A DNA stretch of 64,000 nucleotides, taken from Rhodoferax saidenbachensis (GTDB taxonomy: Bacteria > Pseudomonadota > Gammaproteobacteria > Burkholderiales > Burkholderiaceae_C). The notes under the pieces are model-generated. The model saw only the letters and a list, made by a program, of their open reading frames with translations, was not told the DNA's origin and did no database searches. The stretch covers positions 3,658,001-3,722,000 of the forward strand of contig NZ_CP019239.1 of NCBI RefSeq assembly GCF_001955715.1, read 5' to 3'. Positions 7,031 through 15,391 of this stretch are shown here, in pieces; the first letter of the stretch is position 1, and every line of letters starts with the position of its first letter. A program made the position numbers and the translations under genes.

Positions 7031-8887
7031 ATGAGTGGACTTTGGGATACCTCAAGCATTCAACCCCGCAATGACGTCGTCATGGCAGGCGAAACCATTC
7101 CTGCCATCTTCTGGAACGCGGTGGAAAAACGCGGCCCGAATATCTGGATGCGGCAGAAACACCTGGGCCTGTGGCGCAGTTGGACCTGGAACCAGACCGC
7201 AGACGCCGTGCGCGAGATTGCCGGTGGTCTGATGAGCCTGGGCTTTGAGAAAGGCGAAACCGCCTCCATCCTCGGTAACACCGTGGTCGAATGGGTCTGG
7301 GCCGATCTGGGCGTGTTGTCGTGTGGCGGTGTCTCCAACGGCATCTACCCCACCGACGCGGCCTCACAGGTCCACTACCTCTGTGAAGACTCGCGCACCA
7401 CCATATTGTTTGTGGAAGACGACGAGCAGCTCGACAAGGCACTCGAAGTACGCGCCCAACTGCCAGGCCTGCGCAAGGTCGTGGTGTTTGACATGGAAGG
7501 CCTGCGCGACCTGCAGGACCCCGACGTCATCAGCCTGGACGCGCTGCGCGCCCTGGGCCGCGCCTACCTCACACAACACCCCGATGCGGTGCAACAACGC
7601 GTGGCCGCCTGCCAACCCGAAGACCTGGCCATTCTGGTCTACACCTCGGGCACCACGGGCAAGCCCAAGGGCGGCATGCACCTGCACCAGGGTCTGGTCT
7701 ATACCGTGCGCGGCTACAACACACTGGTGGCGCAGGACGAGCGCGACGAGCGCATGTGTTTCCTGCCGCTGTGCCACATTGCAGAGCGCATGGGTGGCGA
7801 GTACTTTGCGCTGTACACCGGTGCCAAGCTCAACTTTGTGGAAAACCCAGAAACCATTCCCGAGAACGTGCGCGAAATCGCACCCACGGTGTTCACCGCC
7901 GTGCCCCGGGTCTGGGAGAAGTTTTACTCGGGTGTGATGATTTCGCTCAAGGAAGCCGGTGCCATCCAGCAAGCGGCCTACGGCTGGGGCATTGGTGTGG
8001 GCACGGCCATTGCCGACAAGGTACTGGCCGGTCAACCGGTCAACGGCTGGCTCAAGTTCCAGTTCCAGATCGCGCAGTGGCTGGCACTCAACAACGTGCG
8101 CAAGCTCATTGGCATTCACCGTGCGCGGTTTCTGGTGACGGGCGCTGCGCCCATCTCACCCGACCTCGTCAAGTGGTACCTGGCCTTGGGCGTGCCCATG
8201 CTGGAGGTGTGGGGCATGACGGAAACCTGCGGTGCGTCTACGGGCGTGCCTGCCAACCAGATCAAACCCGGCTCGATTGGCCCAGCGGCAGCCTACAACG
8301 AGATGAAGCTGAACCCGGCCACCGGTGAAATCCTGGTGCGCGGCAAAAACGTATTTGCAGGCTACCTGAACCTGCCCGAGAAAACCGCCGAAGCCATCGA
8401 CAAGGATGGCTGGCTGCACACCGGCGACGTGGGGGTGGTGGATGCCGATGGTTTCTACCGCATCACCGACCGCATGAAGGACATCATCATCACCGCGGGC
8501 GGCAAGAACATCACGCCCAGCGAGCTGGAGAACGACCTGAAGTTTTCGCCCTACATCACCGACGCGGTGGTCATCGGCGACAAGCTGCCCTACCTCACGG
8601 TGATCATCATGATCGACCAGGAAAACGTGGAGAAGTTTGCCCAGGACGCCGATGTGCCGTTCAGCAACTACGCGTCCCTGACCCGCTCGCCCGAAGTGCA
8701 GGCCCTGATCCAGGCCGAGCTGGAGCGGGTCAACAAGAAGTTTGCGCGTGTCGAACAGATCAAGAAATTCTTCCTGCTGGAGACCCAGCTCACCGCCGAG
8801 GATGAAGAACTCACCCCCACGATGAAGCTCAAACGCAAGCTGGTGGAGAAGAAATATGCACCCCAGATTGAGGCGATGTACCGCTGA
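7031..8887 (+). CDS. AMP-dependent acyl-CoA synthetase (long-chain FadD/FAA1-like)
   Basis: A 618-residue adenylate-forming ligase. It shows the P-loop YTSGTTGKPKG near residue 205, the aryl/acyl pocket region, the A5-type motif VWGMTETCGAS, and the hinge GWLHTGDVG followed by DRMKDIIITAGGKNITPSE with the C-terminal catalytic Lys region. It activates a carboxylic acid to acyl-AMP and then acyl-CoA. It belongs to the 600-residue long-chain class rather than the 540-residue medium-chain class. The ATG at 7031 has GAGGG upstream; a longer frame from 6815 runs through livF and repeat R1 and is rejected. Its position inside a liv operon suggests that it activates the imported substrate. Confidence 0.92.
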   Translation: MSGLWDTSSIQPRNDVVMAGETIPAIFWNAVEKRGPNIWMRQKHLGLWRSWTWNQTADAVREIAGGLMSLGFEKGETASILGNTVVEWVWADLGVLSCGGVSNGIYPTDAASQVHYLCEDSRTTILFVEDDEQLDKALEVRAQLPGLRKVVVFDMEGLRDLQDPDVISLDALRALGRAYLTQHPDAVQQRVAACQPEDLAILVYTSGTTGKPKGGMHLHQGLVYTVRGYNTLVAQDERDERMCFLPLCHIAERMGGEYFALYTGAKLNFVENPETIPENVREIAPTVFTAVPRVWEKFYSGVMISLKEAGAIQQAAYGWGIGVGTAIADKVLAGQPVNGWLKFQFQIAQWLALNNVRKLIGIHRARFLVTGAAPISPDLVKWYLALGVPMLEVWGMTETCGASTGVPANQIKPGSIGPAAAYNEMKLNPATGEILVRGKNVFAGYLNLPEKTAEAIDKDGWLHTGDVGVVDADGFYRITDRMKDIIITAGGKNITPSELENDLKFSPYITDAVVIGDKLPYLTVIIMIDQENVEKFAQDADVPFSNYASLTRSPEVQALIQAELERVNKKFARVEQIKKFFLLETQLTAEDEELTPTMKLKRKLVEKKYAPQIEAMYR

Positions 8888-8949
8888 GTTTTACCGTTGA
8901 TTTTTTCGTTGATTTCAGTGTGTTGATCATTATTCCAAGGAGACAAACC

Positions 8950-10140
8950 ATGAAACTGTTAACTGCCATTTCCCTCACCACGCTGGCCCTCTCGGCCACC
9001 GTGGCCCAAGCCCAACAGGGTGTCAGCAAGGACGAGATCCTGCTCGGCTCTATCCAGGATTTGTCGGGGCCGATTGCCGGCTTCGGCAAACAGGCGCGCT
9101 TAGGGATGATGCTGGCCGTCGATGAAGTCAACGAACAAGGCGGCGTCAACGGTCGCAAGCTCAAGCTCATCGTGGAAGACTCGGCCTATGACCCCAAGAA
9201 GGCCGTGCTGGCCGCGCAGAAGCTGGTCAATCAGGACAAGATTTTCATGATGGTGGGCCACATCGGCACCGCACAGAACATGGCCGCTATGCCGGTGCAG
9301 TTTGAGAAGAACGTGATCAACTTCTTCCCGATCACCGCTGCGCGCGAAATGTACGAGCCCTTCCACAAGCTCAAATACTCCTACGCCGCCACCTACTACG
9401 ACCAGATGCGCAACGCGGTGCCCAAACTGGTGAAGGAGAAGAACGCCAAGAAGGCCTGCGTGATGTACCAGGACGATGATTTCGGCCTCGAAGTGCTCAA
9501 GGGCGGTGAAGACGGCCTGAAGTCCATTGGCATGGAGTTTGCCGAGAAGACCTCGTACAAACGCGGCGCCACCGACTTCTCGTCGCAAGTGGCCAAGATG
9601 CAGTCCTCCGGTTGCGAACTGATCGTGCTGGGCACCATCATCCGCGAAACCATTGGCGCTATCGGCACCGCGCGCAAGCTGGGCTACAACCCCACCTTCA
9701 TCGGCTCCAGCGCAGCCTACACCGACCTGATCCACAAACTCGGTGGCCCGGCCATGAATGGCCTGTACGCCACCATGACGGTGCAGAACCCCTACCTGGA
9801 CGAAGCCTCGCAGCCGATCCGTTTCTGGGCCGCCAAGTACAAAACCAAGTTCAATGAAGATCCCACCGTCTTCTCGGTCTACGGCTACAGCATCATCACC
9901 AGCTTTGCCGTGGCCGCCAACAAGGCCGGCAAGAACCTGAGCACCGACAGTTTCATCAAGGTGATGGACAGCCTGACCATCGAACCCGACTTCTTCGGCG
10001 GCGCGGTGCAGACCTTCACCGCCACCAAACGCCTGGGCAGTGATGCCTCGCGCCTGTCGCAAATCCAGGACGGCAAGTGGAAGACCGTGTCCGACTACTT
10101 TGGCAGCACGGCAGCGGCCAAGGCGCCCGCCAAGAAGTAA
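8950..10140 (+). CDS. ABC transporter periplasmic substrate-binding protein (LivK-like)
   Basis: A 396-residue type I periplasmic binding protein. Residues 1-20 are a signal peptide with cleavage after AQA. The mature start ILLGSIQDLSGPIAGFGKQ is typical of the PF13458 group. AAGGAGAC lies seven bases before the ATG. It delivers substrate to LivHMGF. The fold covers amino acids, aromatic acids, amides and short fatty acids; with the neighbouring acyl-CoA synthetase a carboxylic acid is the best guess. A strong terminator follows at 10160-10183. Confidence 0.92.
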   Translation: MKLLTAISLTTLALSATVAQAQQGVSKDEILLGSIQDLSGPIAGFGKQARLGMMLAVDEVNEQGGVNGRKLKLIVEDSAYDPKKAVLAAQKLVNQDKIFMMVGHIGTAQNMAAMPVQFEKNVINFFPITAAREMYEPFHKLKYSYAATYYDQMRNAVPKLVKEKNAKKACVMYQDDDFGLEVLKGGEDGLKSIGMEFAEKTSYKRGATDFSSQVAKMQSSGCELIVLGTIIRETIGAIGTARKLGYNPTFIGSSAAYTDLIHKLGGPAMNGLYATMTVQNPYLDEASQPIRFWAAKYKTKFNEDPTVFSVYGYSIITSFAVAANKAGKNLSTDSFIKVMDSLTIEPDFFGGAVQTFTATKRLGSDASRLSQIQDGKWKTVSDYFGSTAAAKAPAKK

Positions 10141-10159
10141 GCGCCAGATACTCAAAACC

Positions 10160-10183
10160 AGGCCACCTTCGGGTGGCCTTTTT
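10160..10183 (+). terminator. Rho-independent terminator of the liv operon
   Basis: A perfect 8-bp stem (AGGCCACC, GGTGGCCT) with a TTCG tetraloop is followed by five T residues. It lies 20 bases after the stop codon of the binding-protein gene and ends the livH-to-binding-protein transcription unit. Confidence 0.92.
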
Positions 10184-10268
10184 ATTGCGCCGAATGGTCA
10201 ATGCTCCGGTTCACACAGATAGCGCACAATCCCGGCCACACCCACCTCCCAACCCATGAAGGAACCCC

Positions 10269-10868
10269 GTGGACATTGACCCTCTGGAAGTGATAGAAGC
10301 CGCCAAACCGGAAGCCCCGACGAAACACCGCTGGCTCAACCCGGCCGTGGCTATCACGGTGGCGCTCCTGGCCACGTTTATGGGTATTTGCAAGGTCAAG
10401 GACGACAACATCGTGCAGGCCATGCAACAGGCCCAGGCCGACAAGCTGGACCACTGGCAGTTTTACCAGGCACGCAATATCCGCGAGGAGGTTGCCAAGG
10501 CCGCACTGGTGCAGATGCGCATTCAGGCGATTGGAGCCAGCGGCAAACAGCTCACTGCCGTGACCGAGCAGATCAAGGTGTACGAGACACTGGCAGCAGA
10601 GCAGAACCAGAAAAAGAACGAACTGAAGGCGCAGGCGGAACAAGACCAGGCCAACTACGACGCGCTGAACTTCCGCGACGACCAGTTTGACCTGTCCGAC
10701 GCGGCCATTGCGATTGCAATCTCGATGCTGGCGGTGGCGTCACTGACGGGCCTGCCTTGGCTGTATCTGCTGGCACTGGTGCCATCCGGCTACGGCTTTC
10801 TGATGGGTACCGCAGGCTTGGCCGGGTGGGGCATCCATCCGGATGCGTTGATCAAGCTGTTGAGCTAA
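10269..10868 (+). CDS. DUF4337-family membrane protein
   Basis: A 199-residue protein with one membrane segment near residues 25-42 (PAVAITVALLATFMGI), a central helical, coiled-coil-like part rich in Gln/Glu/Lys (about residues 50-135), and two more hydrophobic segments at the C-terminus (AIAIAISMLAVASLTGLPWLYLLALV). This order is that of DUF4337 proteins, which have no known function. The start is GTG at 10269 with AAGGAA upstream. Its TAA overlaps the stop codon of the convergent DUF1566 gene. Confidence 0.75.
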   Translation: MDIDPLEVIEAAKPEAPTKHRWLNPAVAITVALLATFMGICKVKDDNIVQAMQQAQADKLDHWQFYQARNIREEVAKAALVQMRIQAIGASGKQLTAVTEQIKVYETLAAEQNQKKNELKAQAEQDQANYDALNFRDDQFDLSDAAIAIAISMLAVASLTGLPWLYLLALVPSGYGFLMGTAGLAGWGIHPDALIKLLS

Positions 10869-11473
10869 GGCGTGCACACCAGTTGCACCGGCAAGCGGGT
10901 GCGCTTGGTGACGTCCTTGCGCGCATCACCGGTGGTCACATCCACGGCCCAGCCATGCAGCACGTCCACACGCACGGCGTTGTCGTTGTTGCGGCCCGCC
11001 ATGACGTTGCCATAGTTGTACTGGTTGACCGTTGCGGTGTTCACGATGCGGGTGCCCGACCAGCGCCACACTGCAGCATCCGCAGGAAACAACTCTGTTT
11101 TTTTGCCTTTGGAGGCAGCGCTGGCCGCACTGACAACGGCCATTGCCTGAAGCTCCGGCACGCTGGGCAGACGGCACCCCTTGCCTCCGCTGGTGTTGCG
11201 TTCACCCGCCAGTGCCATGCCTTCTGCGTGGCTGAGCAGGACTACCGCACCTTCACAGGTCTGGCCATTCCAGCGCTGCCCGTGGACACAGCGGTCCCAG
11301 ACCAGTTTGCGCAGCGGGTCCACCACACTGGCGCCATCCGAGGTGGGCTGCCAGGCCGGCTCCGGCGCCGTGCCCCAAGCCGCACTGGCGAGTACGGCCC
11401 ATGCCAAGGGCAATACCCGCCGCGCCACCCGACCGGGGCGGAATTTATGGTTAATTTTGCCTGTAGCCCTCAT
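10865..11473 (-). CDS. Exported DUF1566 (Lcl-type) domain protein
   Basis: A 202-residue protein with a twin-Arg-rich N-terminus and a hydrophobic segment (VLPLAWAVLASAAWG) that is probably a signal peptide. The mature part carries the DUF1566 pattern: VWDRC, W-x6-CEG, an A-rich helix, GCRLPSVPELQAM and a final LPVQLVC. Such domains resemble C-type-lectin/FGE-like modules found in surface or periplasmic proteins. The four Cys residues may form disulfides. The start codon lies inside the flank of repeat R2 (11458-11512), which separates it from the thioesterase gene. Confidence 0.72.
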   Translation of the reverse strand: MRATGKINHKFRPGRVARRVLPLAWAVLASAAWGTAPEPAWQPTSDGASVVDPLRKLVWDRCVHGQRWNGQTCEGAVVLLSHAEGMALAGERNTSGGKGCRLPSVPELQAMAVVSAASAASKGKKTELFPADAAVWRWSGTRIVNTATVNQYNYGNVMAGRNNDNAVRVDVLHGWAVDVTTGDARKDVTKRTRLPVQLVCTP

Positions 11474-11512
11474 GGAGTATGCGCAAACAGCTATGAATTC
11501 AATAGCAAATCA
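11458..11512 (-). repeat. Dispersed repeat R2, copy 1
   Basis: Read on the minus strand it begins TGATTTGCTATTGAATTCAT and runs through AGCTGTTTGCGCA to GGGCTACAGGCA, about 55 bases. Its first three bases are the TGA stop codon of the thioesterase gene, and its far end covers the start of the DUF1566 gene. Copies 2 (17247-17302) and 3 (29704-29759) match over the whole length. Confidence 0.8.
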
Positions 11513-12007
11513 GGAGACGATGTAAGCACCTGCCCCGGTGGACAGCAGCTTGCCGTCGGCCCCCAGGAACTCCATGCGCGTAGACGCCACGCGCGAGCCC
11601 AGGCGCATGACTTCGGCGCGCAGCTCGAAACTCTCGCCAATGCCGGGGCGCAGGTAGTCGATGCGCAAGTCGATGGTGCCCAGCTTGCTGAAACGGTGCA
11701 GCCGCTGCAGTGGCGCCTCGTCCATGTGGCGCGCACCAATGGCCGCCATCACCGCCAGACCGCCCATCGCGTCCAGCCCCGCGCTGATGACGCCGCCGTG
11801 GATGCGGTTGAAGCTGTAGTGCCCCACCAGCTCGGGCTTCATCGCAATATGCGCCACCGCACGCTCGGGGGTGATGCTGGCGATCTTCAGACCCAGCACC
11901 TTGTTAAAAACAATGGACTCTTCGAAGATCCTTTTCAGGCCCTCCAAAAACTCGGATTCGAAGACGATGGGCGCTGCAGTGGTGGGTTCGGCGGGTGCTT
12001 TGGGCAT
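11510..12007 (-). CDS. PaaI/YigI-type hotdog-fold acyl-CoA thioesterase
   Basis: A 165-residue hotdog-fold protein. The motif FNRIHGGVISAGLDAMGGLA (near residue 70) contains the HGG-x-D/A pattern of PaaI-type thioesterases, which hydrolyse acyl-CoA esters. DLRIDYLRPG is the second conserved strand. It ends a minus-strand run of acyl-CoA metabolism genes, ten bases after the acyl-CoA dehydrogenase, and so probably releases CoA from intermediates or dead-end products. Its TGA is the first codon of repeat R2. Confidence 0.85.
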   Translation of the reverse strand: MPKAPAEPTTAAPIVFESEFLEGLKRIFEESIVFNKVLGLKIASITPERAVAHIAMKPELVGHYSFNRIHGGVISAGLDAMGGLAVMAAIGARHMDEAPLQRLHRFSKLGTIDLRIDYLRPGIGESFELRAEVMRLGSRVASTRMEFLGADGKLLSTGAGAYIVS

Positions 12008-12017
12008 AGCCGGATTG

Positions 12018-13193
12018 TCATATACCGAGCTGACGGCTGGCCAACTCTTTCATGATCTCTTCGGTGCCACCGCCAATCGTCATCACCTTGACCTCGCGGT
12101 AGATGCGTTCGCTGGCCGTGCCGCGCATAAAGCCCATACCACCCAGAATCTGCACGCCCTGGTCGGCACAGAACTGCATGGTTTGCGTGGCGTGGTTCTT
12201 GAGCAGGCAGACCTGCGCCACCCACTCCGCGCCCTTGGCGGACTTGTCGCCGCGGTCACCGGCATCGGCGCGTGCCGACACGGCGTTGAGCCACGCGCGT
12301 GTGGATTCGATGCGCATCTTCATATCCATCAGCTTGTGGCGGATCACCTGGTGGTCCACCAGCGCCGTGCCAAAGGTCTTGCGTTGCTGCGCCCACGACA
12401 GTGCTTCGTCATAACAGCACTCCGAGAAACCCAGCGCCATGGCGGCCATCGACAAGCGCTCGCCGTTGAAGTTAGTCAGGATCATCTTGAAGCCTGCGCC
12501 CTCTTCGCCCACCAGGTAGCGCGTCGGCACCCGGACATTGTCAAAGTGGATCTGCGCGGTGTCTGAACAGTGCCAGCCCATCTTCTTCAAAGCAGTGCGC
12601 GTGATGCCTGGCGCATCGCCCGGCACCATCACCATCGAGATGCCCATCGGGCCTTTGTTCTTCAGGTCGGTGCGCACCGCCACCGTCAGCCAGTCGGCCC
12701 GCGTGCCCGACGTGATGAAGACTTTTTCACCATTGATGACGTAGTCATCGCCGTCGCGTTGCGCGGTGGTTTTCAGCGCCGATACGTCGGTGCCACCACC
12801 GGGTTCGGTGATGCACAGCGAAGAGATTTTCTTGCCCGCCAGCACATCGGGAATGACTTCCTGCTGTAGCGCGGGCGAGCCATGGCGCAACACCGGCGGC
12901 AGGCCAATGTTGTGGCTGAACAAGCTGGCCATCAGGCCGCCGCTGCCGCCATAGCGGGCCAAGGCAATCGCCTGCGTCAGGCGCACACTCCAGGGCACCA
13001 GCGTGCCACCGAACTCTTCCGGGTAGCCCATGCCCAGCCAGCCCAGTTCGGCCGCACGGCCATACAGCGCGCGCGGAAATTCGCCTGCTTCTTCCCAGTC
13101 ATTCAAATATGGCGCCACTTCGGTTTCGATAAAACGACGCGATGCGTCTTCGATTTGTTGCAGGTCTTCCTGGCTAAAAATATCGGATGTCAT
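12018..13193 (-). CDS. Acyl-CoA dehydrogenase, isovaleryl/citronellyl-CoA type
   Basis: A 391-residue FAD enzyme of the acyl-CoA dehydrogenase family. Flavin and substrate motifs include CITEPGGGTDVSALKT and VFITSGTRADW. The Glu found in MCAD near the C-terminus is replaced (IGGGTEEIMKE), while an earlier Glu is present in NFNGERLSM. This placement is that of isovaleryl-CoA and citronellyl-CoA dehydrogenases, so a branched acyl-CoA substrate is plausible. The second dehydrogenase gene lies upstream on the same strand, and repeat R1 copy C is between them. Confidence 0.88.
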   Translation of the reverse strand: MTSDIFSQEDLQQIEDASRRFIETEVAPYLNDWEEAGEFPRALYGRAAELGWLGMGYPEEFGGTLVPWSVRLTQAIALARYGGSGGLMASLFSHNIGLPPVLRHGSPALQQEVIPDVLAGKKISSLCITEPGGGTDVSALKTTAQRDGDDYVINGEKVFITSGTRADWLTVAVRTDLKNKGPMGISMVMVPGDAPGITRTALKKMGWHCSDTAQIHFDNVRVPTRYLVGEEGAGFKMILTNFNGERLSMAAMALGFSECCYDEALSWAQQRKTFGTALVDHQVIRHKLMDMKMRIESTRAWLNAVSARADAGDRGDKSAKGAEWVAQVCLLKNHATQTMQFCADQGVQILGGMGFMRGTASERIYREVKVMTIGGGTEEIMKELASRQLGI

Positions 13194-13221
13194 GGATTCT
13201 TCCTAATGCAATGGATGAGCG

Positions 13222-13293
13222 CCACCGGGCCGCCCCAAGGCGCGAAGACCCCCTCGGGGGGCGGCAAACCGTGTAGCGGTGAAGCGTGGGGGG
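13222..13293 (-). repeat. Dispersed repeat R1, copy C
   Basis: Read on the minus strand it starts directly after the TAA of the upstream acyl-CoA dehydrogenase gene: CCCCCCACGCTTCACCGC, then GCCGCCCCCCGAGGGGG and CTTGGGGCGGCCCGGTGG. It matches copies A (4024-4106) and B (6902-6985). The CCCCC/GGGGG core can form a tight hairpin. Confidence 0.8.
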
Positions 13294-14463
13294 TTATGTT
13301 CGGCGCTTGGCCACGCCCATGGTTTTGGCGATGATGCCCATCATCACTTCGTCAGCACCGCCGCCAATCGAGCCCAGGCGGCTGTCGCGGAACATGCGTG
13401 ATACCTTGTTTTCCCACGTGTAGCCCATGCCACCCCAGAACTGCAAGCAACCATCGGGCACCAGACGGCCCAGGCGCCCGGCCTTCAGCTTGGCCATCGA
13501 TGCCAGCTCCAGCACATCCTTGCCGCTCACGTACAACTCGCAAGCGCGATAGGTCAGCGCGCGCAGGCTTTCCACTTCGGTTTTCATTTCAGCCAGGCGG
13601 AACTGCACCCACTGCTGATCGGCCAGCGTGGCGCCAAACATCTTGCGCTCCTGCGCCCATTCCACAGTCCATTCAATGCAGTTGTTCAGTGCCTGCAGAG
13701 CACTGGCCGCGCACCACAGGCGCTCTTCCTGGAACTGCTGCATCTGGTACACAAAGCCCGCACCCTCCTGGCCGATCAGATTGCGCTGTGGCACGCGCAC
13801 TTCGTCAAAGTACAGCAGGCCGGTGTCGCTGCTGTGCATGCCGATCTTCTTGATCTTGCGCGCGACCTCGATGCCTTTGCGCAGCTTGCCGTTCTCACGC
13901 AGCGGCACCATCACCAGGCTCTTGTTCTTGTGCGCGGGGCCGTCGCCGGTATTGACCAGCATGCACATCCAGTCGGCTTGCAAGCTGTTGGTGATCCACA
14001 TTTTCTGGCCAGTGATCACATAGTCGTCGCCATCCTTGCGCGCGACGGACTTGATCGCCGACACATCGCTGCCCGCGCCGGGTTCGCTCACGCCGATGCA
14101 GCCCACGGTGTCACCTGCAATCGCTGCCGTCAAAAATTCTTTCTTCAACTCCTCACTGCCAAAACGTGCCAGCGCAGGCGTACACATATCGGTCTGCACA
14201 CCAATCGCCATCGGCACACCGCCGCAGTCGATATGGCCCAACGATTCGGCCATCGCCATGCCATAGGAATAGTCCAGCCCGCTACCGCCATAGGCTTCGG
14301 GTTTGGTCAGGCCCAGCAGGCCCAGGTTGCCCATCTTCTTGAAGATCTCATGGGCCGGGAACATTTCGGCCTCTTCCCAGGCCTCCACGTGCGGATTGAT
14401 CTCGGCGTCGATGAAACGCTTGAGCGTCTTCTGGATTTCCTGGTGTTCGTGGGTGAACTGCAT
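13294..14463 (-). CDS. Acyl-CoA dehydrogenase, citronellyl-CoA (AtuD)-like
   Basis: A 389-residue acyl-CoA dehydrogenase with IGVSEPGAGSDVSAIKS and MWITNSLQADW. As in the neighbouring dehydrogenase, the C-terminal position where MCAD has its catalytic Glu reads IGGGADEVM, and a Glu is found earlier in FQEERLWCA. Overall it most resembles AtuD-type enzymes that oxidise branched or terpenoid acyl-CoAs. AGGAGA lies before the ATG. The SDR gene upstream on the same strand ends 42 bases away. The rest of the atu pathway (geranyl-CoA carboxylase) is absent here, so citronellol catabolism is not claimed. Confidence 0.88.
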   Translation of the reverse strand: MQFTHEHQEIQKTLKRFIDAEINPHVEAWEEAEMFPAHEIFKKMGNLGLLGLTKPEAYGGSGLDYSYGMAMAESLGHIDCGGVPMAIGVQTDMCTPALARFGSEELKKEFLTAAIAGDTVGCIGVSEPGAGSDVSAIKSVARKDGDDYVITGQKMWITNSLQADWMCMLVNTGDGPAHKNKSLVMVPLRENGKLRKGIEVARKIKKIGMHSSDTGLLYFDEVRVPQRNLIGQEGAGFVYQMQQFQEERLWCAASALQALNNCIEWTVEWAQERKMFGATLADQQWVQFRLAEMKTEVESLRALTYRACELYVSGKDVLELASMAKLKAGRLGRLVPDGCLQFWGGMGYTWENKVSRMFRDSRLGSIGGGADEVMMGIIAKTMGVAKRRT

Positions 14464-14504
14464 GCTCTTGTCTCCTGACTCTGATGGTCAATATTTATGC
14501 GTGC

Positions 14505-15389
14505 TTACTTGGCAAACACTTTGGGCGTCACAGCCCGATGGAAGCCGTTGAACGGCTTGATCGCATCCCGCGCCTGGGACTTCTCGTCCGCCACGCGCAT
14601 CGGCCAGCCCATGCGCACTTGGGGACGTGCACCGTCGATGCGCAGTGTGGTGCCGCTGATAAACGCGGCGGCGGGACTCAGCAGAAACACAATGCCTGCC
14701 GCGGTCTCTGCCTCGGTGCCAAAGCGACCCAGCGGCACCGTCTTGGCCATCTCGCGCAGCATGGGGCCGGCTTCTTCGGGGTAGTGGTCCATACCGCTGG
14801 ACGCGATGTAGCCCGGCGCCACGGCGTTCACACGCACGCCACGGTTGGCCCATTCAATCGCCGCCGTCTCGGTAAAACTCACCATGCCTGCGCGCGCCGC
14901 ACCGCTGTGCCCCATACCCGGCATGGAGCCCCACATGTCGGCCACGATGTTGACGATGGCGCCGCCGGTCTTGTTCATGCCCTGTGTGTAAACCTCACGC
15001 GCCATCAGGAAGCCACCGGTCAGGTTGGTGTTGATCACCGCTTCCCAGCCCTTGGCGCTGATGGCTTCCAGCGGCGTCATGTACTGGCCACCTGCGTTGT
15101 TCACCAGGCCGTCGATGCGGCCACGTTCGGCAAAGATCGCTGCGACCACGGTCTTGACGGATTCTTCCTGACGGATGTCACAGACCTGGAAACTCGCCGC
15201 ACCGCCGTCCTCGACGATCTCGTCCACCACCTTTTGCAACTTCTCGGCCTTGCGCCCGATCAGTACCGCATGGGCACCCAACGCCGCAAGTTCGTGCGCC
15301 ACACAGCGCCCGATGCCAGAGCCACCGCCCGTAATCACTACCACTTTGCCCGCGAACAGATGGGGGGCAAATACAGAACCGTAAGACAT
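14505..15389 (-). CDS. SDR-family oxidoreductase
   Basis: A 294-residue classical short-chain dehydrogenase: cofactor motif TGGGSGIGR near residue 18, NNAG (LVNNAGGQ), and a catalytic region where the usual YxxxK Tyr is replaced (GHSGAARAGMVSF), so it fits the 2,4-dienoyl-CoA-reductase/peroxisomal trans-2-enoyl-CoA reductase-like branch that lacks the Tyr. It probably reduces an unsaturated or oxidises a hydroxy acyl-CoA. The ATG at 15389 has AAGGAG five bases upstream; a GTG at 15395 is too close to that site. It directly follows the TetR gene with a two-base gap. Confidence 0.85.
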   Translation of the reverse strand: MSYGSVFAPHLFAGKVVVITGGGSGIGRCVAHELAALGAHAVLIGRKAEKLQKVVDEIVEDGGAASFQVCDIRQEESVKTVVAAIFAERGRIDGLVNNAGGQYMTPLEAISAKGWEAVINTNLTGGFLMAREVYTQGMNKTGGAIVNIVADMWGSMPGMGHSGAARAGMVSFTETAAIEWANRGVRVNAVAPGYIASSGMDHYPEEAGPMLREMAKTVPLGRFGTEAETAAGIVFLLSPAAAFISGTTLRIDGARPQVRMGWPMRVADEKSQARDAIKPFNGFHRAVTPKVFAK

Positions 15390-15391
15390 CT

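Noticed and set aside
10757..12055. A 432-residue open frame on the plus strand
   Set aside because: It covers three genes on the other strand and both repeat and intergenic DNA, with no recognisable fold.
12018..14463. Calling the acyl-CoA dehydrogenase block an atu (citronellol) operon
   Set aside because: The geranyl-CoA carboxylase subunits and the specific hydratase are missing.
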